Part shown: positions 59,849-64,000 of the stretch, one piece after another
How the letters are laid out: each line of letters begins with the position of its first letter
Position numbering within the stretch: position 1 is the first letter of the stretch
DNA from: GCA-003244245 sp032230565
GTDB lineage: Bacteria > Actinomycetota > Actinomycetes > Mycobacteriales > Pseudonocardiaceae
DNA: 64,000 nt
Direction of reading: 5' to 3'
NCBI GenBank assembly: GCA_032230565.1
Contig: JAVXWL010000102.1
Span: 48,556-112,555 of the forward strand
Position numbers and translations under genes: made by a program
Notes under the pieces: model-generated
Databases searched by the model: none
What the model was told of the DNA's origin: nothing
What the model saw: the letters and a program-made list of their open reading frames with translations, nothing else

Positions 59849-60537
59849 GCGGTGACCTCCGTCCGGCTCCGCTGCACCCGGTCACTCTCGATTCGCCCAT
59901 CGCGCATCCGCACGACCCGCTTGGCGAACCCGGCGACCTCTTCTTCATGTGTGATGATCACAACGGTGCGGCCGGCGTCGTTCAGTGCGCCGAGCAACTT
60001 CAGGATCTCCGAACTAGCTGCGGTGTCGAGGTTCCCTGTGGGCTCGTCAGCAAGCAACAGGGTGGGATCGTTGATCAGCGCCCGGGCGATTGCCACCCGC
60101 TGCTGCTGGCCACCGGATAACTCATTGGGCATGAACTTCTCGCGGTCGCTCAGACCGACCTGCGCCAGAGCGCGCCGGGCCGGATTACGCCGAGCGTGCA
60201 CCCCCGCATAAACCAATGGGAGTTCCACGTTGCGGACCGCACTGGTACGAGAGACCAGATTGAACGACTGGAAGACGAAACCGATCTTTCGGCTGCGGAT
60301 CTTGGCCAGCCGGTTGTCGGACAGCCGTCCGGCGTCGGTGCCGTCGAGCAAGTATCGCCCACTGGTCGGGACATCGAGACAGCCCAAGATGTTCATGAGC
60401 GTGGTCTTGCCCGACCCCGAGGGGCCCATGATGGCGACTAGTTCGCCGTCGTCGATAGTCAGGTCCACGCCGGAGAGCGCCGGCACCTCGACCTTGCCCA
60501 TCCGGTAGACTTTGCTAACGTTCTCAAGCTGGATCAT
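59845..60537 (-). CDS. MacB-type ABC exporter ATPase
   Basis: The 230-residue ATPase opens MIQLENVSKVYRMGKVEVPAL and has Walker A MGPSGSGKTTLMNILG, signature LSGGQQQRVAIARA, Walker B LLLADEPTGNLD and switch His ITHEEEVA. The ATG at 60537 follows an AAAGGGGGGAG site, so the longer ORF is rejected. It is the first gene of the exporter operon (ATPase, permease, adaptor). A 12-bp palindrome lies about 70 bp upstream. Confidence 0.94.
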   Translation of the reverse strand: MIQLENVSKVYRMGKVEVPALSGVDLTIDDGELVAIMGPSGSGKTTLMNILGCLDVPTSGRYLLDGTDAGRLSDNRLAKIRSRKIGFVFQSFNLVSRTSAVRNVELPLVYAGVHARRNPARRALAQVGLSDREKFMPNELSGGQQQRVAIARALINDPTLLLADEPTGNLDTAASSEILKLLGALNDAGRTVVIITHEEEVAGFAKRVVRMRDGRIESDRVQRSRTEVTA

Positions 60538-60842
60538 GTCTACTCCCCCCTTTAGATATCGATCGCGCTTGGGCCCCGGCGGCAGGCGAGCAGCGCACCC
60601 ACCCCTGTAGTGCACTACGGCTGCCGGACCGGACCCCGCGGCAGGAGGGGACGTCACCCACCGTACGCGGTCCAACATAGACGCTACCGCGTCATGCACG
60701 TCACGGAAAGTAGCAACGCACACACGCGCGAGCTTTTTGGATCAATGGGCACGCTCCACCGAGCGCGGAGGCCAAGCATCGAGGTCGCGGAAGCGGCAGC
60801 GCGGCGGCTCGGTGGCGGCACGAGACCAGCCGGCGCAATACA
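60538..60842. promoter_or_regulatory. Divergent promoter region with a perfect palindrome
   Basis: This 305-bp region separates the exporter operon from the methyltransferase cluster. GTAGTGCACTAC at 60607-60618 is a perfect 12-bp palindrome about 70 bp upstream of the exporter ATPase start, so it is a candidate operator. No gene is visible in the region. Confidence 0.4.
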
Positions 60843-61838
60843 GTGTGCACGGTGAAACCGCCCGGAATCGAAATCGTACCCGTCGATGGCGAGGGCGGCT
60901 TCTGGGAGGATCGGCGTGGCCTGCTGACATGTCTGCGCGAGACCCCGCCGCGGGTGCCCGCTTACCTTGGGTACGACGCGCTCGGGTCGGAACTGTTCGA
61001 GGCGATCACCGAGCTGCCGGGCTACTACCTCACCCGGGTCGAGCACGGGTTGTTGCAGCGCCACGCCGAGCACATCGCCGACCTGATCGGTTACGAGCGA
61101 ATCGCCGAGCTGGGCAGCGGAAGCGCGAAGAAGACCCGCCTGCTGTTGGCGGCCTGTTTACAACGCCGTCCGACCTGCTATCTACCGATCGATGTCAGCC
61201 GCGAGATGGTGGTGGCCAGCGCGCGTGAGCTGACCACCGAACTGCCCGGATTGCGGGTGCAGGGATTGTGGGGTCGGTACGAGGCGGGACTGGGCTGGCT
61301 GCGGGATGGCACGCCGGAGCCGGTGACGGTGGCACTGCTCGGTAGCACCCTGGGCAATACCACGCCCGAGGAGCGCGCTGCGCTCCTCGCCGAGATCGCG
61401 GCCACCCTGCGGCCGGGCGACCGTTTCCTGGTGTCAGCGGACTTGCAGAAGCCGGCCAAGGTGCTCGAAGCCTGTTACAACGATCCACTCGACCGGTCAG
61501 CTTTCGCGCGGTTCCGGCTCAACCACCTCTCGCACCTCAACCGACGCTTCGACGCCGACTTCGCCTTGGAATACTTCTACCCGCGGGCACATTACGACTC
61601 CGCCAGCACGGCGGTTCAGGGCCATCTCTACGCGACCGAGGACCAGACCGTCGCGCTGCGCGAGCTGGATCTTGAACTGGTCCTGCGACGTGGTGACTCA
61701 CTGAATGTCGGCTTCTCCTATAAGTTTCACCGCCCCGAGTTCGTGGCGGACGTCGCGGCACGAGGTTTCGATCTCGACGCGCAATGGATCGACGCACTGT
61801 GGCAGTACGGCATCTTTCTGTTCGTCCGCTCGGTATGA
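60843..61838 (+). CDS. EgtD-like SAM-dependent methyltransferase
   Basis: The ~331-residue protein aligns along its whole length with mycobacterial histidine methyltransferase EgtD: LPGYYLTRVEHGLL, AELGSGSAKKTRLLL (SAM site), PIDVSREMV, LLGSTLGNTTPEERA, LNRRFDADF and a C-terminal SYKFHRPEFVA. The conserved Asn of GSTxGN and the Tyr pair are kept. Where EgtD has Met (IEMWL) and Glu (TEVSCKF), this protein has Gln (AVQGHL) and Gly (VGFSYKF). Those two residues set histidine specificity, so another amine substrate is likely. Start is GTG 60843 or 60852. Confidence 0.85.
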   Translation: MCTVKPPGIEIVPVDGEGGFWEDRRGLLTCLRETPPRVPAYLGYDALGSELFEAITELPGYYLTRVEHGLLQRHAEHIADLIGYERIAELGSGSAKKTRLLLAACLQRRPTCYLPIDVSREMVVASARELTTELPGLRVQGLWGRYEAGLGWLRDGTPEPVTVALLGSTLGNTTPEERAALLAEIAATLRPGDRFLVSADLQKPAKVLEACYNDPLDRSAFARFRLNHLSHLNRRFDADFALEYFYPRAHYDSASTAVQGHLYATEDQTVALRELDLELVLRRGDSLNVGFSYKFHRPEFVADVAARGFDLDAQWIDALWQYGIFLFVRSV

Positions 61839-61865
61839 CTGCAGCTCAGGATGTGAAATCCACGT

Positions 61866-62555
61866 TTGGCCGAGGCCACCCCCGGGTATCCCCAGGTCGT
61901 GCTGCTATTGCGGCCCCCAGGGGTGTACCGAGCCGATAGCGATACCTCGTTATTGATTCATGTGCTTCGTGAGGGGGGTTACGCCAGCGGTCGGCGCGTC
62001 CTGGACATCGGCACCGGAACGGGTGCCTTGGCGCTGGCGGCAGCTCGAGCGGGCGCCGCTTCGGTCACCGCAGTGGACTTGTCTCTTCGCTCAGTGGCCA
62101 CGGCCTGGCTCAACACGCGGTTGCACAGGGTGCGGTGCGCTGTGCACCACGGCGATCTGTTCGAACCCGTGGCCGGCAAGTGCTTCGATCTCATCCTGGC
62201 CAATCCACCTTACGTTCCCGCGGCCACGAACATGCTGCCGAGGCACCGGATCACCCGCTGCTGGGATGGTGGTGTCGACGGACGTGCCGTGTTGGAGCGA
62301 ATTTGCACGGGCGGGCCGGCCCTACTCGCGCCCGGAGGCCTGATGCTGCTGGTGCACTCCGCGCTCTGCAAAGACGCCCTCACCCTGCGCCGCCTCGTCG
62401 ACGCCGGCCTGCATGCCGAGGTCCTCGCCCGCGCCACGGTGCCTTTTGGGCCCGTCATGCGGCTTCGCGCGGCCATGCTCGAAGCCCGCGGCTTCGTGCA
62501 GGCAGGGCAACGTAATGAGGAACTGGTGGTAATCGGAGCCCGGCGTGCCAGCTGA
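61866..62555 (+). CDS. HemK/PrmC-like methyltransferase
   Basis: The 229-residue class I methyltransferase has VLDIGTGTGALALAAARAG and the amide-methylating signature LANPPYVPAA (NPPY), seen in enzymes that methylate Gln/Asn side chains or related nitrogens. LLLRPPGVYRADSDTSLL near its start is a common opening in this group, so translation may begin at the TTG 61866 or at GTG 61899. It overlaps the next gene by 11 bp and follows the EgtD-like gene by 27 bp, so the three genes form an operon. Confidence 0.85.
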   Translation: MAEATPGYPQVVLLLRPPGVYRADSDTSLLIHVLREGGYASGRRVLDIGTGTGALALAAARAGAASVTAVDLSLRSVATAWLNTRLHRVRCAVHHGDLFEPVAGKCFDLILANPPYVPAATNMLPRHRITRCWDGGVDGRAVLERICTGGPALLAPGGLMLLVHSALCKDALTLRRLVDAGLHAEVLARATVPFGPVMRLRAAMLEARGFVQAGQRNEELVVIGARRAS

Positions 62556-63819
62556 ACCGGTCCGGCGTCAGGTTACCGTCACCGAGGAAGGACCCGTGCT
62601 GGTGCACGGACCTATCGAAGTCACCCTCGACGATGGCCAACGGCTGACCTCCGACCGAGCGGTCACCGCGCTATGCACGTGCCGCCTCAGTCGCCGCTAT
62701 CCGTTCTGCGACACCAGCCACCGACGACAGTCAGGCAGCCGACCCGCCGCACGGAGTTCAGTATCGGAACGTCAGGGCGACGGGATGCTGAGTACCCGCA
62801 CGCCGCAGCCGGTGACGAAGTGCTCCTTTCCGCAGGCGCGCGGTCCGCTGTCCAGTGCCGTGCTCGCCACCCTGCGCGGCAGCACTGACGCCGCGCGGAC
62901 TACCGAGATCGGCGCGGCCGACATCGAGCACGCCGACCCGTACGGCGACGACCTGCAACTAGCACTGCATTGCTGCTATGAGTTGCACTACCGCGGTTTC
63001 ACCGAGGTCCTCGATGATCCAGTCGCTGATGACCTGGAATGGAACCCGGGACTGCTGGAACTGCGCCGGCGGATGGAACAGGTCTTCCTCGCCGCGCTTC
63101 GGTCCGACGTTCCGGGCGGGACCGACGTCGCCACCGAAATCAACTCTCTCCTGGTGGAGGCGGTGGACGCCACCGGTGTGTCGCATTACCTGTGCCGGGT
63201 CGGACAGCTCTGGCAGCTCTGCGAGTACATCGCCCACCGCTCGATCTACCACCTCAAAGAGGCTGATCCGCAGGCCTGGGTCATACCCCGACTGAGCGGG
63301 TCGGCCAAGGCGGCGCTGGTGACCGTCGAGCACGACGAGTACGGCGCCGGCGACCCACAACACATGCACGCCCACCTGTTCGCCGACATGATGACCGAGC
63401 TGGGACTTTCACCCCGGTACGGCGCCTACCTCGACACCGCGCCGGCCGCCACGCTGGCCGAGGTCAACTTCATGTCGCTGTGCGGGCTGCACCGCCAACT
63501 GCGTGGCGCGCTCATCGGCCAGTTCGCCACCGTGGAGTTGACGTCGTCCCCCGGCTCGGACCGGCTGGTCCAAGCCATGCACCGGTTGGGTTGCAGTTCC
63601 GCGTCAATTCGCTTCTACGCCGAGCACATCGAGGCGGATGCGGTCCACGAACAACTCGTCAGGCGCGGCGTGATCGCGCCACTGCTTGCGGCCGAACCTG
63701 AACTGGCCGGCGACATAGTGTTCGGCATCCAAGCCAGCACCCTGCTGTCCGACCGGTTCTCCGACCTACTTCTGAGTCGATGGGCGGCAGGACAGACGAC
63801 GTTGCGCACTCCGCTCTAG
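62545..63819 (+). CDS. CDGSH domain fused to haem-oxygenase-like diiron oxidase
   Basis: The 424-residue protein joins two domains. Residues 1-62 form a CDGSH-type Fe-S domain with CTCRLSRRYPFCDTSH, the C-x-C...C-x3-H ligand set with Thr in place of Gly. A linker follows, then an iron-containing redox enzyme domain (about 100-424) with LKEADPQAW, VEHDEYGAGDP, HMHAHLF and EHIEADAVHE, which has the H-x3-D-x2-H pattern of haem-oxygenase-like diiron oxidases. An in-frame ATG at 62785 could also start the second domain alone. It overlaps the methyltransferase by 11 bp. Confidence 0.82.
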   Translation: MPAEPVRRQVTVTEEGPVLVHGPIEVTLDDGQRLTSDRAVTALCTCRLSRRYPFCDTSHRRQSGSRPAARSSVSERQGDGMLSTRTPQPVTKCSFPQARGPLSSAVLATLRGSTDAARTTEIGAADIEHADPYGDDLQLALHCCYELHYRGFTEVLDDPVADDLEWNPGLLELRRRMEQVFLAALRSDVPGGTDVATEINSLLVEAVDATGVSHYLCRVGQLWQLCEYIAHRSIYHLKEADPQAWVIPRLSGSAKAALVTVEHDEYGAGDPQHMHAHLFADMMTELGLSPRYGAYLDTAPAATLAEVNFMSLCGLHRQLRGALIGQFATVELTSSPGSDRLVQAMHRLGCSSASIRFYAEHIEADAVHEQLVRRGVIAPLLAAEPELAGDIVFGIQASTLLSDRFSDLLLSRWAAGQTTLRTPL

Positions 63820-63915
63820 AGTGAAGATCAAGATGGCAGCCGTGCCAGTGCGTCGCGGGGGTCTCGGCCAGCTCTGATCCCGCGGTTCAGCTCCGCCGCT
63901 CAGATCAGATATTCG

Positions 63916-63944
63916 TTGCCAACGGTTGCCATCGCGCCCATAAT
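63916..63944 (+). promoter_or_regulatory. Candidate sigma-70-type promoter at the window end
   Basis: TTGCCA at 63916 and CATAAT at 63939 are separated by 17 nt in an AT-richer stretch 97 bp after the last gene. It would drive a gene beyond the window. Confidence 0.4.
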
Positions 63945-64000
63945 AATCGGACCTTATAAGGATTTTCGATGCAGGCGAGGTGACTCTTAGCAAGCAGGGC

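Noticed and set aside
60843..61838. Ergothioneine biosynthesis operon
   Set aside because: EgtA, B, C and E are absent and the EgtD-like protein lacks histidine-binding residues.

Overview
The window is 64 kb of GC-rich chromosome from an actinomycete (Actinomycetota). Evidence for this is WhiA, RbpA, a CysM/CysO/Mec cysteine route, a mycothiol-ligase-like protein, an F420-type luciferase-like oxidoreductase, an IdeR/DtxR-like box, and gene order shared with Mycobacterium. The shared blocks are uvrC-rapZ-yvcK-whiA, gap-pgk-tpiA-secG, rdgB-rph-MBL-murI-cysM-cysO-mec-DUF2017-clpS/pncB-dinG, serB-ctaD, and prfB-ftsE-ftsX-smpB-ssrA. The genus cannot be fixed from the sequence alone. I see no prophage, CRISPR array, plasmid or intact IS element.

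Layout. 1-9.5 kb (minus strand): a near-continuous run of DNA repair, regulatory, glycolytic and secretion genes (DHOD-like, uvrC, rapZ, yvcK, whiA, gap, pgk, tpiA, secG, rbpA), mostly joined by 4-bp start/stop overlaps. 9.7-19 kb: nitrobindin, a small L,D-transpeptidase, nucleotide housekeeping (rdgB, rph, a metallo-beta-lactamase-fold enzyme), murI, the protein-thiocarboxylate cysteine pathway (cysM, cysO, mec), clpS and pncB. 19-30 kb: a CGNR regulator, DinG helicase, SerB, cytochrome oxidase subunit I, a second L,D-transpeptidase, a two-TM channel with an odd pore sequence, tRNA-Ala, a DsbA/MauE pair, a VIT1-type metal carrier and an MFS exporter. 30.4-34.9 kb: a broken Rpf-like gene and an iron operon (lipoprotein, FTR1 permease, hydantoinase-like ATPase, small membrane protein) behind an IdeR-like box. 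35-45.6 kb: a more accessory stretch with cutA, a P450, a small M41-like peptidase, a quinone oxidoreductase, an IS remnant, an acidic protein, a gamma-glutamyltransferase homologue, and GAF-ANTAR, SpoIIE-phosphatase and LytR-CpsA-Psr genes. 45.7-50.4 kb: ssrA, smpB, ftsX, ftsE, prfB. 50.4-56.8 kb: PadR, LLM oxidoreductase, rhodanese, DUF309, CysRS/MshC-like ligase, SixA-like phosphatase, an unknown protein and a beta-helix lipoprotein. 56.8-60.5 kb: a MacAB-like ABC exporter. 60.8-63.8 kb: a compact cluster of an EgtD-like methyltransferase, a HemK-like methyltransferase and a CDGSH/haem-oxygenase-like diiron protein.

The most interesting points are three. (1) The last cluster: the EgtD-like enzyme appears to have lost both residues that give EgtD its histidine specificity and is coupled to a CDGSH-diiron oxidase, so the pathway is probably not ergothioneine. 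(2) Short palindromic repeats of several families sit on gene ends. One copy runs into cysO and adds 11 residues after its functional Gly-Gly, beginning with Cys, beside the JAMM peptidase that could trim it. (3) An FTR1 iron-uptake operon with a candidate IdeR box carries a hydantoinase/oxoprolinase-like ATPase as a passenger gene.
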